In this document: in pieces, positions 31,400 through 40,942 of the stretch | Layout of the letters: each line of letters opens with the position of its first letter | Position numbering within the stretch: position 1 is the stretch's first letter | NCBI GenBank assembly: GCA_030068145.1 | Contig: JAPJBO010000072.1 | Span: 297,001 to 361,000, forward strand | DNA from: Diplonema papillatum | Lineage: Eukaryota; Euglenozoa; Diplonemea; Diplonemida; Diplonemidae | Length of the DNA stretch: 64,000 nucleotides | Direction: 5' to 3' | Notes under the pieces: generated by a model | What the model was told of the DNA's origin: nothing | What the model saw: only the letters and a program-made list of their open reading frames with translations | Database searches by the model: none | Translations under genes and position numbers: made by a program

Positions 31400-31880
31400 C
31401 CGTCAGTGCTCACTCACAAAGCTCGGTCGATCGTGCCGTCCAGGAAGAACGAATCCCGACCGCAGAACGAAAAGGCTGGCTTCTTCTTTCCAGCAACGGG
31501 CTTGCGCACTCACGAGAGGTGCCTGAGAGCACGTGTAGTACAGTGCACAATTGCTAGTATAGAAGCGCAGGGAGGGCGACGCTTGGCGCGGATGGAATTC
31601 CATGCGTTGTGCTGGCACGGCGGCATGGGGACAACCGACCGCCGGGTATTTCTTCCACCGTCACACTCCGACGGCACTCGACAACGGGCTCCGGGTCCTT
31701 TTTTTCACGGATTAGACGAGCAGCTACACAACCCGCAAGAACCGCCATTGCTCACTCACAAAGCTCGGTCGATCGTGCCGTCGGGGGAGAGTCCAAGGAT
31801 ATTTCTTCCACCGTCGCACTCCGACGACACTCGACAACGGACTCCGGGTCCTTTTTCCCACTGATTAGACGAGCTGATTC
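31400..31880. repeat. ~150-bp direct duplication with a zinc-gene fragment
   Basis: ctcactcacaaagctcggtcgatcgtgccgtc occurs at 31,407 and 31,749. tatttcttccaccgtc..cgggtccttttt occurs at 31,648 and 31,800. Around 31,580-31,640 the minus strand matches the WDSIRAK region of the next gene, a further decayed fragment of that family. Confidence 0.65.
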
Positions 31881-31914
31881 GACAGTTCCACCCGACCGTG
31901 AATGCCACACCGCT

Positions 31915-32787
31915 TCAGATCTCTGCATCCGGGTCGGAGAATACTGTACTGGATTCTGGACGAACGCACGACAGACCTTCAGCAATCATCGGCGATGTGG
32001 GTTTTTTCGGCTCTTTGTACGGTTGTCGCTCGTCGACGCGAGTTTTCCGGCGGTTCACGTGGATTCTGCGGCAGCAGGTGTGCGGGCAGAAGCCGGCGGC
32101 GTGCTCGTGGCAGCGAAAGGTTCGCGAAAGCCCTGCGGACAGGTTCCACGGGGTGCCGCAGGCCGTGCAGCGGAGCATCGTGAGGCCGCGCTTGGCGCGG
32201 ATGGAGTCCCACGCGTTGTGCGGGCACGGCGCCGAGGGGACGACGGCCTCCGCCGTCGGCACGCACAGACTCAGCGACACCAGCTGGCCGTCCATGTCGT
32301 CTTCGGGGCGGGCCGCGGAGATCATGACGAAGTACACTGCGCCGCCACGTAAACTCACTGTAAACCGACGGCACTTGTGAGTAGCCCCAGTAGCATTGTC
32401 GATGTTGATCGTCCAGTCGACCCGCACCGACTCTGGCGACAGAAACGTGACTTCTGACACGGACATGTCGATCGAGGCCTGCGGACTGTAAACGTTGTTG
32501 ATGCAGTTGTTGTAGTACCGCATCATGTCCACGCGCCCGAAGCACGCGCGGTCGTGCGCCGTGTCGTCGGCCTTCGCGGCCACGACGAAGTGGAGGTCCT
32601 CGCTGAAGTACCGGTTGGCCCAGTCCTCGAAGCTGCCCTCCTCCATGCACCGGAACATCTCGCTGATCACCCGCCCCACGAACGCGCGCGTCTCCGCCTG
32701 CAGCGCCGGAGGCGCGCCGCATGGCACCCCACTACCCTCACTGCCCTCACACTCTCCTTTGCGCCGGCGGTCGGCGCCTTGCAGCAT
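31915..32787 (-). CDS. NTF2-like/CCCH zinc protein, paralog 2
   Basis: A 290-residue frame paralogous to 25,908-26,837. Residues ~35-175 form the NTF2-like region (FVGRVISEMFRCMEEGSFED, MMRYYNNCINNVY, then strand-rich sequence). Residues ~187-250 form the zinc module CPHNAWDSIRAK..MLRC-x2-C-x3-W with FRCHEHAAGFCPHTCCRRIHV. The order and spacing of ligands match paralog 1, although CPEF-x4-CP is replaced by CHEH-x4-FCP. The first ~30 residues (charged, Gly/Ser-rich) are also present in the broken copy at 33,150-33,467, so the start at 32,787 is only approximate. Function is unknown; RNA or protein binding is the reasonable guess. Confidence 0.75.
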   Translation of the reverse strand: MLQGADRRRKGECEGSEGSGVPCGAPPALQAETRAFVGRVISEMFRCMEEGSFEDWANRYFSEDLHFVVAAKADDTAHDRACFGRVDMMRYYNNCINNVYSPQASIDMSVSEVTFLSPESVRVDWTINIDNATGATHKCRRFTVSLRGGAVYFVMISAARPEDDMDGQLVSLSLCVPTAEAVVPSAPCPHNAWDSIRAKRGLTMLRCTACGTPWNLSAGLSRTFRCHEHAAGFCPHTCCRRIHVNRRKTRVDERQPYKEPKKPTSPMIAEGLSCVRPESSTVFSDPDAEI

Positions 32788-32916
32788 TGCAGAGCATACT
32801 TTTACGATCCCGCCAGAGCCCTCCGCCCGCCCCCTTCGTTCAGCAGTTAGATATTTTAGGGGGCATACAGAAAGGGAAGGCCGAAGAATTACAGTTATTT
32901 GACACGCATAAACACT

Positions 32917-33030
32917 AAGTTTACCATTTTCTGACCCCTGCTACGGTTCGATACATCATGCCCAAACAATGCCCAAACACTAAGTTTACCACTTTCTGAC
33001 CCCTGCTACGGTTCGATACATCATGCCCTT
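32917..33030 (+). repeat. ~58-bp tandem duplication
   Basis: acactaagtttaccattttc..gatacatcatgccc is repeated once, at 32,914 and 32,973. It lies between the intact zinc gene and its broken copy. Confidence 0.85.
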
Positions 33031-33059
33031 CCCGGAATACGTTTTAGCAGTCCACAAAT

Positions 33060-33467
33060 CGAATAAGAACTCGACAGAAACGTGACTTCTGCTGGTCGTT
33101 CGAGGCTGCGGACTGTAAACGTTGTCGATGCAGGTGTTGTAGTACCGCATCATGTCCGCGCGAAGCACGCGCATTCCTGCGCCGTGTCGTCGGCCTTCGC
33201 GGCCGCCACGAAGTGGAGGTCCTCGCTGAAGTACCGGTTGGCCCAGTCCTCGAAGCTGCCCTCCTCCATGCACCGGAACATCTCGCTGATCACCCGCCCC
33301 ACGAACGCACGCGTCTCCGCCTGCAGCGCCGGAGGCGCGCCGCATGGCACCCCACTACCCTCACTGCCCTCACACTCTCCTTCGCGCCGACGGTCTTCGC
33401 GCCTTGCATTGCAGAGGGGGGGGAGGGCAAATACTAACAGTTTTTCGACGCGCGGCTTGGCTGTCAT
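33060..33467 (-). pseudogene. Truncated, frameshifted copy of zinc-protein paralog 2
   Basis: The minus strand repeats the first ~105 residues of paralog 2 (GECEGSEGSGVPCG, FEDWANRYFSEDLHFV), then shifts frame at about 33,160 and continues with MMRYYNTCIDNVYSPQ in another frame. Similarity stops near 33,065. The zinc module is absent. Confidence 0.85.
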
Positions 33468-33559
33468 AAAACACTGTTCGCCACACCCGGAATATCTTCG
33501 AATCGCCCCCCGCCCGCCCCCTCTGTGCGGCAGTTGGCTGCCGAACGAATATGGTCAAA

Positions 33560-34420
33560 AGCACGGGATCCTCACCGCGGGAACGTGCGGTTTTCGTCGT
33601 GGCTTATGACTGGTCCAGCTGCTGCTGCTGCGACTAACGGCAGCAGCACACAACTAGAAACCTACCACTCAGGTGGTCCTAAAAAGCTCGGGAAATCCAA
33701 AATAACTGCTCGGATGCCCGTTTCGGTTGGAATAAGGGCTGCAAAATGCAAAAAAACAAGGCAGAATCACCCTCACAAGGCAATTCCTAGGCAGTGGGAA
33801 GCGCTACTGCCAGCTGCTGTGGGGAAGCGTTACTGGTAACGTTGCTTGCTAATTGTAGACCACCACTGCTGACCGACTTCGACCGAGTTTGGCCAAAACC
33901 TCGCCAGGTCAAGCTCGGGCCCTGGTGTAGGCTCAGTAGCGGACAATAAATCGGAGGGCGAGTGAACCAAGAGAACGCGAGAATCAACATCGACAGCTTG
34001 TGCCAGCTCTAATCTCTATGAGGTACAGTTGCTACGGGAGATCTGCAGTACATACCGCCCGTGTTCTGCCGGGAAGTAGAAGGTCCAGCCAGACAGGTAG
34101 AAACCCGGTTCTAATTCTTCCAGTGCCAATTCCTTTTTTTGTGTTTCCGACGATCCCGTGGGACGTACAGATTGGTGTCTTTCGACCTTTTTTTTTTTTC
34201 GGGGTCAACTCCGCACGTTGGCGAGTGAGCTGGTCTGGACCGCTCATCTGCGATGGGTTGAATCGGGTTACGCGCGCTCCGATACTGAGTAGTTCAGGGA
34301 CGACGGGAACCTTTTGTACGTGAGTACAAACCTTCTTTCCGAAGGTGTTCCTGAACGGTTGTAGAGGTTGACTAATCGATAATAAAAGAATCTTCACTTT
34401 ATTTTCACTTGCTGTAACAG
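33560..34420. other. No gene supported
   Basis: Short frames only. A T-run at 34,188-34,199 is present. I see nothing further. Confidence 0.4.
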
Positions 34421-35410
34421 TTAGTGTGTGAAAATGGAGACCTCCTTTTTTTCCCCGGCAAGTGCCAGGAAGTTCGTGAATCGATCAGCGAACTCCGCGA
34501 GACGTGGGCAAGAGAAGGGTTGTACGATTCCAGGGCCCGGGCTGTGCTTGTCGTCCTCTTTCCGCTGCTGGCGCGCGGGCCTCGCGCAGCAGGAAGCCGC
34601 CTCCGACGCTGCCGACTGGCTCCGGGTCGGTGGGCCGTCGTACAAGTACCCCGACAGCAGGGAGTCGTCCGACAGCAGGGAGTCGTCCGACAGCAGGGAG
34701 TCGTCTGACAGCAGGGAGTCGTCCGACAGCAGGGAGTCGTCCGACAGCAGGGAGTCGTCCGACAGCAGGGAGTCGTCCGACAGCAGGGAGTCGTCCGACA
34801 GCAGGGAGTCGTCCGACAGCAGGGAGTCGTCCGACAGCAGGGAGTCGTCCGACAGCAGGGAGTCGTCCGACAGCAGGGAGTCGTCCGACAGCAGGGAGTC
34901 GTCCGACAGCAGGGAGTCGTCCGACAGCAGGGAGTCGTCCGACAGCAGGGAGTCGTCCGACAGCAGGGAGTCGTCCGACAGCAGGGAGTCGTCCGACAGC
35001 AGGGAGTCGTCCGACAGCAGGGAGTCGTCCGACAGCAGGGAGTCGTCCGACAGCAGGGAGTCGTCCGACAGCAGGGAGTCGTCCGACAGCAGGGAGTCGT
35101 CCGACAGCAGGGAGTCGTCCGACAGCAGGGAGTCGTCCGACAGCAGGGAGTCGTCCGACAGCAGGGAGTCGTCCGACAGCAGGGAGTCGTCCGACAGCAG
35201 GGAGTCGTCCGACAGCAGGGAGTCGTCCGACAGCAGGGAGTCGTCCGACAGCAGGGAGTCGTCCGACAGCAGGGAGTCGTCCGACAGCAGGGAGTCGTCC
35301 GACAGCAGGGAGTCGTCCGACAGCAGGGAGTCGTCCGACAGCAGGGAGTCGTCCGACAGCAGGGAGTCGTCCGACAGCAGGGAGTCGTCCGCTTCGGGCA
35401 ACGCGAACAC
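34421..35410 (-). CDS. STPGR-family copy with 41 DDSLLS repeats
   Basis: The frame that matches the intact relative at 35,747-36,217 encodes FALPEA, then 41 exact copies of DDSLLS, then [33 protein letters not shown]. The relative has a single DDSLLS at the same place. After SPGPG the frame is off by one compared with the relative's [13 protein letters not shown], which continues in another frame, so the C-terminus is altered. The first ~70 residues of the relative are missing. It is therefore either a divergent gene or a pseudogene with a massive in-frame repeat. Repeats of Asp/Ser/Leu would be acidic and rich in phosphorylation-type serines. Confidence 0.45.
   Translation of the reverse strand: MFALPEADDSLLSDDSLLSDDSLLSDDSLLSDDSLLSDDSLLSDDSLLSDDSLLSDDSLLSDDSLLSDDSLLSDDSLLSDDSLLSDDSLLSDDSLLSDDSLLSDDSLLSDDSLLSDDSLLSDDSLLSDDSLLSDDSLLSDDSLLSDDSLLSDDSLLSDDSLLSDDSLLSDDSLLSDDSLLSDDSLLSDDSLLSDDSLLSDDSLLSDDSLLSDDSLLSDDSLLSDDSLLSDDSLLSDDSLLSDDSLLSDDSLLSGYLYDGPPTRSQSAASEAASCCARPARQQRKEDDKHSPGPGIVQPFSCPRLAEFADRFTNFLALAGEKKEVSIFTH
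34652..35391. repeat. 18-bp minisatellite, 41 units
   Basis: The unit gacagcagggagtcgtcc is repeated head to tail with a single visible substitution (tctgac at about 34,706). Such homogeneity points to recent expansion or an assembly-compressed/expanded array. Because 18 is a multiple of three, all six frames stay open through it, so most frames crossing it are artefacts. Confidence 0.95.
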
Positions 35411-35746
35411 CGTCCACGCGGCGCTGTTGCCGGGGCTGAGGCGCTCACACAGTGTCGCGGAGGGAGCTGATGCATCACATCAGAAAGTCGACAAGAGAAC
35501 TCCACACAACCTTCTAAGGGTGTAGTTAAGTTGAGAACAATAAGTCACTCGGCATTCCCCTGCGCTTGTGAGATCAGCTACAAAGACGTGGTCTTACTTT
35601 TCACTCTTCTTGGCAGTTCTCGTCAGACACTACGGAGAGCAGAAACTTCCGAGTCAAGGTGGCGCTGCTACTGGACCCTGCATATCAACACCGAGCATAC
35701 GCAGAGCCTAACCTCCCCAAATCAAAACTGACCCTGGACATCAACA
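35411..35746. other. Flank duplicated elsewhere, no gene
   Basis: 35,390-35,560 recurs inverted at 38,750-38,900. 35,612-35,780 recurs in direct orientation at 39,137-39,370. The segment is therefore part of the local duplication cluster. Confidence 0.7.
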
Positions 35747-36217
35747 TCAACACCGAGCGTACGGCGAACTACGCGAGACGTGGGCAAGAGAAGGGTTGTA
35801 CGATCCAGGGCCCGGGCTGTGCTTGTCGTCCTCTTTCCGCCTCTGCCTGGTGAGCACGACGCCGGGAGGCTGCTGGCGCACGGGCCTCGCGCAGCAGGAA
35901 GCCGCCCCCGACGCCGCCGACTGGCTCCGGGTCGGCGGGCCGTCGTACAGGTACCCCGACAGCAGGGAATCGTCCGCTTCGCTCATCGCGAACGCCGTCG
36001 ACGCGGCGCTGTTGCCGGAGCCGGACCGCGCGTGCGGGGGGGCCCACGGCGCCGCCTGCGACCCGCTGCGCTCGCCCCACCCGCGGCGCCGCTTCAGCAT
36101 CTCCGCCCGGAGGTACTCCTCCGTCAGCACCGGCTGCAGCAGCAGCTCGTTCGCGGCGCTGTCGTCGGCGTACGCGTCCATCACGCTTCCACTGTACGCG
36201 CGCGGCGGAAGCGGCAT
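35747..36217 (-). CDS. STPGR (sperm-tail PG-rich) motif protein
   Basis: A 156-residue frame. The C-terminal HSPGPGSYNPS is a good match to the sperm-tail PG-rich repeat (PGPGxY) found in cilium/flagellum-associated proteins across eukaryotes. The N-terminus (MDAYADDSAANELLLQPVL) is acidic. Residues ~35-75 are Arg/Ser/Gly-rich. A single DDSLLS precedes [12 protein letters not shown]. Only one motif is present and the frame ends soon after it, so the gene may be a fragment or have further exons. The relative at 34,421-35,410 and a small inverted piece at 38,890-38,960 show that the family is duplicating locally. The flagellar assignment rests on the motif alone. Confidence 0.6.
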   Translation of the reverse strand: MPLPPRAYSGSVMDAYADDSAANELLLQPVLTEEYLRAEMLKRRRGWGERSGSQAAPWAPPHARSGSGNSAASTAFAMSEADDSLLSGYLYDGPPTRSQSAASGAASCCARPVRQQPPGVVLTRQRRKEDDKHSPGPGSYNPSLAHVSRSSPYARC

Positions 36218-36234
36218 TTGCCTTTTTCTTCTTC

Positions 36235-36530
36235 AAAGTATCTAAATCCTGCGGGGGTAGACCTCTTGAGTGTGCTTCAAAGTATCGTAATCCTGCGGGA
36301 ATAGACCCCTTGAGTGTGCTTCAAAGTATCTTAATCCTGCGGGAATAGACCTCTTGAGTGTGCTTCAAAGTATCGTAATCCTGCGGGAATAGACCTCTTG
36401 AGTGTGCTTTAAAGTATCTTAATCCTGCGGGAATAGATCTTGAGTGTGCTTCAAAGTATCTTAGATCTCTTGAGTGTGCTTCAAAGTATCTTAATCCTGC
36501 GGGAATAGACCTCTTGAGTGTGCTAAGCAC
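36235..36530 (+). repeat. ~44-48-bp tandem repeat, about 7 units
   Basis: The unit gtgcttcaaagtatcttaat..cgggaatagacctcttga has two shortened units near 36,436-36,475. It lies immediately 5' of the STPGR gene and may be in its promoter region. Confidence 0.9.
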
Positions 36531-36602
36531 GATTGCGGGAGTCGGAGAACCTAACATAACCCAAAGCAGGACCAACCCCCCCTTCGTGAGAAAGGGCGAA
36601 GA

Positions 36603-36630
36603 GTAGTAGTAGTAGTAGTAGTAGTAGTTG
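36603..36630. repeat. (AGT)n microsatellite
   Basis: About nine AGT units. Confidence 0.9.
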
Positions 36631-36849
36631 TCGTCTCACCCCCGCAGATACGGGAGTAAAACGGAGCAGTGTTTGCATTCAAACGATTCAAGCGCGGCGG
36701 CAGCAGAAACTGTCAAGCCGTCAGCATTCGGATGAGGTGTACCTTTCGCAAAGGTGGCATCTCAGTGTGGGGTACAGCGGATTATGGGCTGTCAGCGGAA
36801 AATGACAATTGATGCAGTGTTCTGCGCAGGCTTTGACATGGCACCGCGG

Positions 36850-37345
36850 CGCCGAGCAGACCAGTTCATCGATGTAGCGAAGGGCCAGAATGCGTCGTTG
36901 TCTTCATGCAGCAGCTGTTGTTGTCGTCGTCCGGAGCCTTGCCCCCGGGGCCGTATGAGCTTCCGTACTTTGCGCGGCGGCTCTTCGACGTTCTTGAGTG
37001 TGTTCGCGACGACTTCTTTCACCTTTGCGTCCCAGACCTCCCGGTCCTCCATCCACTCCCGGATTTTTGTCCGGTCCCTTTCCGCGAGATCGTTGCAGAT
37101 TACTCGTTCGAAAGACAGCAGTGGTCGCCCCACTCGTCTGGTCCGCGAACATCAAGCCAGCAATCGGCTGATCAGAACGCATGCAGTGCGCCGCAAACCG
37201 CAGACGCTTCTCTTGCAGCACCGCCTCGATCCTCGGGAAACCGACCATCTGAGTTCTTCATGCGCGTGTCACGGCTGTACACTTTGATCCCCTTCACGTA
37301 GCGGACCATACACGTGTACGCCCCTATCACGTCTGCACGTAACTC
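36850..37345 (-). pseudogene. Relic of an RTE-type LINE, C-terminal part
   Basis: On the minus strand three frames in order give YTCMVRYVKGIKVYSRDTRM, then FPRIEAVLQEKRLRFAAHCM, then GRPLLSFERVICNDLAERDR and REWMEDREVWDAKVKE. This order (R-Y/L-R-x-V..., RLRFAAH, GRP..., D-x-R-x-W) is typical of the region C-terminal to the RT domain in RTE/L1-type LINEs. At least two frameshifts break it. It is a different lineage from the reverse transcriptase at 3.4-5.7 kb. Confidence 0.5.
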
Positions 37346-37384
37346 AGTCCCCACCACGGGCGAAGAACAAATAATAAAAGCGCA

Positions 37385-37565
37385 TTGAGTACTGGCAAGA
37401 TGAGTCTGAGACCGTGGCATTGCGCAGTGGCAAGGAGAGTCTGCGACTGAGTCACTAGAGCAAGGCAATCTCAAGTGAGCCTGAGAGTGTGCCATTGCAC
37501 AGTGGCAAGGTGAGTCTGAGACCGTGTCATTGCGCAGTGGCAAGATGAGTCTGAGACCGTGCCAC
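37385..37565 (+). repeat. Degenerate ~40-60-bp tandem repeat
   Basis: gagtctgagaccgtggcatt and gcgcagtggcaag recur three to four times. Confidence 0.75.
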
Positions 37566-37839
37566 GACGGAAGGTGAACCGCAAGGGTGCCCTCCAAGTC
37601 GTGCTCCGTCGTGTCAGCGGCTGGAGAATAATCATTTGCTTCCCGTCGCGGCTTCGTTATCCGGGGGGGTACAAGCGCTGGACGATTCCGGCGGGTCGTC
37701 CCTGTCTGCAAGGAGTCAAAAAGCCGGCCGCAAAAGAAATGAGGGAGGGTATCGAATGAGAAAGAGTAGGGGATTTCTCCCAACAGAAGCACCACGTTTG
37801 TCTGTGCTGCCTTGGAAAGCCAAGACTGACACACAGAAT

Positions 37840-37871
<32 letters not shown>

Positions 37872-37945
37872 GAACGAGAGGGAGAAACGAGCTAGAGTGC
37901 AGGGACCGTCTCTATGGAGGCGGTCGTCTCACTACTCGGAATAAT
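37840..37945. mobile_element. LINE 3'-end fragment on a GA microsatellite
   Basis: gagagagag...cgagctagagtgcaggga..ctctatgg matches the 3'-end block next to the reverse transcriptase element (3,240-3,290) and 55,571-55,640. Only the 3' terminus is present. Confidence 0.6.
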
Positions 37946-38215
37946 GTGCTGCTTCTACTGGGGATCCACGATGCACGGTCCTGCTGAGAGGGCGCTGCCA
38001 CCAGTTTCGTACAAGCAGACTGCACAGATGACCCTCAGAATGTGCCTGCTCTGGCAACATCGATGCCAGCTGCAGAAGCTGGCTTGGCGGTCCAACTGAA
38101 CCGGAGAACCGAGGGTCAAAGGTGCTGTCGCTCGAAGCGGAAACGCAGCTCTCGGAGGCATGTGTGTCCGTTCAAAGCGTCGCGGGTGGCGAATCGTGCC
38201 ACACCGCGCGTTTCA
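37946..38215. other. No gene supported
   Basis: Short frames only; no motif recognised. Confidence 0.4.
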
Positions 38216-38219
38216 AAAA

Positions 38220-38390
38220 AAATACTCGAGGGGATGCCTTGTGCTTCCTTCGAAGGAGACTCGAGGGGGAGAAACAATACGACTATAAACCCAGATTTAC
38301 CTGCGTTTCGGGTGGGACTTTCACCTCCTTTGAGATTTTCGCAACTGGCAGCAGTATTTTCTACAAAGTTGCAGGTGTTTATACGACAAA
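38220..38390 (+). repeat. Dispersed repeat B, plus-strand copy
   Basis: aatactcgaggggatgcctt through caggtgtttatacgac, with internal deletions relative to 11,622-11,852. Confidence 0.7.
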
Positions 38391-38744
38391 GAATCCTTTC
38401 GTGCGGTTTCGCAAAATGGTGTTGCACCGACTGAGCAAGATGCAGCCGCCTGCTGCGCGTCGAAGCGAAAGGGCCATTCTCAGGCCCAAGAAAAGCGGGG
38501 GCTAGAAGAGACCTCGACGAAGAGTCTGGGCGGCGCAGGTCCCGGGGTGCCTTATTCCAGAAGAACGCTGCCCGGAAACTAACCGGGCACGCAAACCGCC
38601 GATCGAGAGGCTTTCGACAAATCTTCGTGCCAAAGCAGCGAAAGCAGGGGAAGGCGCGGCCACGCGTCTTTGTCACGAGCACATGGTTTTGGCTGCGTCA
38701 ATACGAGCGAATGCAACAAGAGCGCCCGGAAGCTCCTTGGAATG

Positions 38745-38965
38745 CCGAGTGACTTATTGTTCTCAACTTAACTACACCCTGAAGGTTGTGTGGAGTTCTC
38801 TTGTCGACTTTCTGATGTGATGCGTCAGCTCCCTCCGCGACACTGTGTGAGCGCCTCAGCCCCGGCAACAGCGCCGCGTGGATGGTGTTCGCGTTGCCCG
38901 AAGCGGACGACTCCCTGCTGTCGGACGACTCCCTGCTGTCGGACGACTCCCTGCTTTGCTGTTTG
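38745..38965 (+). pseudogene. Inverted fragment of the DDSLLS-repeat copy
   Basis: Reverse complement of 35,380-35,560 followed by three 18-bp units (ggacgactccctgctgtc), after which similarity stops. It shows the repeat locus before, or after loss of, the 41-unit expansion. Confidence 0.8.
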
Positions 38966-39129
38966 TGCTGTAACTGATGGGGTGAAGAATGCAGATGCAG
39001 GGCCCTCGGCAACAGTGCCGTCACTTCCTTGCACGGACTTGGGTTTTCCACTCGTGTAGTGGCCCAAGGTTGGCTGTAGCATTTTGCTCAGCACTGCCAG
39101 CTTCTCTGGATTGATTCGAGAAGCTGCTT

Positions 39130-39375
39130 CTTCGGCAGTTCTCGTCAGACAATACGGAGAGCAGAAACTCCCCGAGTCGTCGGTGGCGCTGCTACTGGAC
39201 CCCGCATATCAACACCGAGCATACGCAGAGCCTAACCTCCCCGAATCAAACTGACCCTAGATATCAACACCGAGCATACGCAGAGCCTAACCTCCCCAAA
39301 TCAAAACTGACCCTGGACATCAACATCAACACCGAGCGTACGGCGAACTACGCGAGACGTGGGCAAGAGAAGGTC
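39130..39375 (+). repeat. Duplicate of 35,612-35,780 with internal tandem
   Basis: ttctcgtcagac..acggagagcagaaact, then two copies of atcaacaccgagcatacgca..taacctcccc, ending gcgagacgtgggcaagagaa, as in the STPGR locus. Confidence 0.8.
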
Positions 39376-39482
39376 CCTGACAGACAAACGTCCTTCCGGA
39401 GGAAAGCTGGCGGAGAGGTAGTCATCCAGTGGCTAATGCAGGCCATCGCTACAGATAATCTGCATTCTAACCTCAAACTAGC

Positions 39483-40130
39483 TTAGTAGTTCTTGCTCTT
39501 CTTCTTTTTCTTCTTCTTGTTCGCCGTCTTCTTCTTCTTCCTTTCTTCTTCTTCGTCTTCGTCTTCTTCTTCGCCTGCCTCGCGGTGGTAATCCACTGAC
39601 CAGGTTTCGAAGGCCTTCGGGTTGTACAGATGCTTCGGCGCCTTGCCTTCGAAGCCGAAGTTGTCGAGGATGCGGGTGCAGTACATCCAAAGCGCTTCGA
39701 GGTTCTCCGGCAGGAACGGTTTGCGATCCGTTCGGGCGACGAGCACGGTGCCGACGCCGGACTGCCACTGGCTGGGCGCGAAGCCGGACACGAGGTCGAG
39801 GTGCAAGTAGGTCGCGATCTGGTTGTCCATGGTGCCGGGCCCGCCGGGGACGGTGCCCACGCGGTGCACTCCGATCGGGACGCCGACCGCCGCCGCCAGC
39901 GGCGGCACCGCGGCCGAGAACACCGGGTGGTCCTCCGCTATGGCGACCGCCTTCCACGGCGCGGACCCCTGCTTGTCCTTCGCGCACCACACCAGCACCG
40001 CCGGCACCAACCCGCTCGCACCTCCCGCCGCCGGCTGCGGGGCGGGCGCCGCCTGCGGCGGCGGGGCCTCAGCGGTCTCCGGTTCCGAATCCGTGTCGAT
40101 GTTGTCCCATTTTGAGTAGTCGATCGGCAT
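39483..40130 (-). CDS. MPIDYSKW-type protein with Lys/Glu tail, copy 1
   Basis: 215 residues. The N-terminus MPIDYSKWDNIDTDSEPE is a signature that I recall from many protist proteins, followed by an Ala/Pro linker to ~residue 45. Residues ~45-185 are a compact domain (AVLVWCAKDKQGSAPWKAV, MDNQIATYLHLDLVSGFAPS, VGTVLVARTDRKPFLPENLE, ALWMYCTRILDNFGFEGKAP). The last ~30 residues are a Glu/Asp run then KKKK tracts, ending KSKNY. The next gene upstream encodes the same protein up to residue ~180 but with a purely acidic tail. I recall no established function for this domain. The matched 5' flanks (see the promoter entry) support expression from each copy. Confidence 0.75.
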   Translation of the reverse strand: MPIDYSKWDNIDTDSEPETAEAPPPQAAPAPQPAAGGASGLVPAVLVWCAKDKQGSAPWKAVAIAEDHPVFSAAVPPLAAAVGVPIGVHRVGTVPGGPGTMDNQIATYLHLDLVSGFAPSQWQSGVGTVLVARTDRKPFLPENLEALWMYCTRILDNFGFEGKAPKHLYNPKAFETWSVDYHREAGEEEDEDEEEERKKKKTANKKKKKKKSKNY

Positions 40131-40190
40131 CTACCGCTTTTGTGCCCGGGGGGGAGAGTAGCAGATGCGGATGTCCTTAAAATGAATGTA
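40131..40190 (-). promoter_or_regulatory. Conserved 5' flank, copy 1
   Basis: On the minus strand TTTTAAGGACATCCGC lies about 40-50 bp before the ATG, followed by a CTCCCCCC..GGGCACA block and GTAG directly at the start. The same elements precede copy 2 while the sequence between them differs. A TATA-like or initiator role is an inference. Confidence 0.45.
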
Positions 40191-40288
40191 TTTGAGCCAA
40201 GCGCACGATTCTTTTGCAAATCGTGCCGGAAGCAAGCGGAAGATGGCATCGGCCCCAAGAAGAACCCCAGCTGTAGGTGTTATTCTTA

Positions 40289-40942
40289 CTATTTTTCGCC
40301 TTCTTGTTCGTCTTCTTCTTCTTCTTCTTCTTCGTCTTCTTCTTCTTCGTCTTCTTCTTCGTCTTCGTCTTCGTCTTCGTCTTCGTCGGCGTCACGGTTG
40401 TATTTTGCCGACCATCTTTCGAAGGCCTTCGGGTTGTATAGATGCTTCGGCGCCTTGCCTTCGAAGCCGAAGTTGTCAAGGATGCGGGTGCAGTACATCC
40501 AAAGCGCTTCGAGGTTCTCCGGCAGGAACGGTTTGCGATCCGTTCGGGCGACGAGCACGGTGCCGACGCCGGACTGCCACTGGCTGGGCGCGAAGCCGGA
40601 CACGAGGTCGAGGTGCAAGTAGGTCGCGATCTGGTTGTCCATGGTGCCGGGCCCGCCGGGGACGGTGCCCACGCGGTGCACTCCGATCGGGACGCCGACC
40701 GCCGCCGCCAGCGGCGGCACCGCAGCCGAGAACACCGGGTGGTCCTCCGCTATGGCGACCGCCTTCCACGGCGCGGACCCCTGCTTGTCCTTCGCGCACC
40801 ACACCAGCACCGCCGGCACCAACCCGCTCGCACCTCCCGCCGCCGGCTGCGGGGCGGGCGCCGCCTGCGGCGGCGGGGCCTCAGCGGTCTCCGGTTCCGA
40901 ATCCGTGTCGATGTTGTCCCATTTTGAGTAGTCGATCGGCAT
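40289..40942 (-). CDS. MPIDYSKW-type protein with acidic tail, copy 2
   Basis: 217 residues. The first ~180 are practically identical to copy 1. The divergence begins at the tail: KYNRDADEDEDED.. continuing in Glu/Asp and ending EQEGEK, encoded by a long TTC/GTC microsatellite (40,295-40,390). So the two tandem copies share one domain but differ in charge at the C-terminus (copy 1 mixed acidic/basic, copy 2 acidic). Tail changes of this kind would alter histone, nucleic-acid or ribosome interactions if the protein acts there, but this is speculation. Start as in copy 1. Confidence 0.75.
   Translation of the reverse strand: MPIDYSKWDNIDTDSEPETAEAPPPQAAPAPQPAAGGASGLVPAVLVWCAKDKQGSAPWKAVAIAEDHPVFSAAVPPLAAAVGVPIGVHRVGTVPGGPGTMDNQIATYLHLDLVSGFAPSQWQSGVGTVLVARTDRKPFLPENLEALWMYCTRILDNFGFEGKAPKHLYNPKAFERWSAKYNRDADEDEDEDEDEEEDEEEEDEEEEEEEDEQEGEK

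Noticed and set aside
31609..32352. 247-codon plus-strand ORF
   Set aside because: Antisense to the zinc-protein paralog 2; a GC-rich shadow frame.
34405..35525. Five long frames (310-366 codons) with SRESSD, GSRPTA, CCRTTP or GRLPAV repeats
   Set aside because: The 18-bp unit keeps all frames open. Only the DDSLLS frame agrees with the intact relative at 36 kb.
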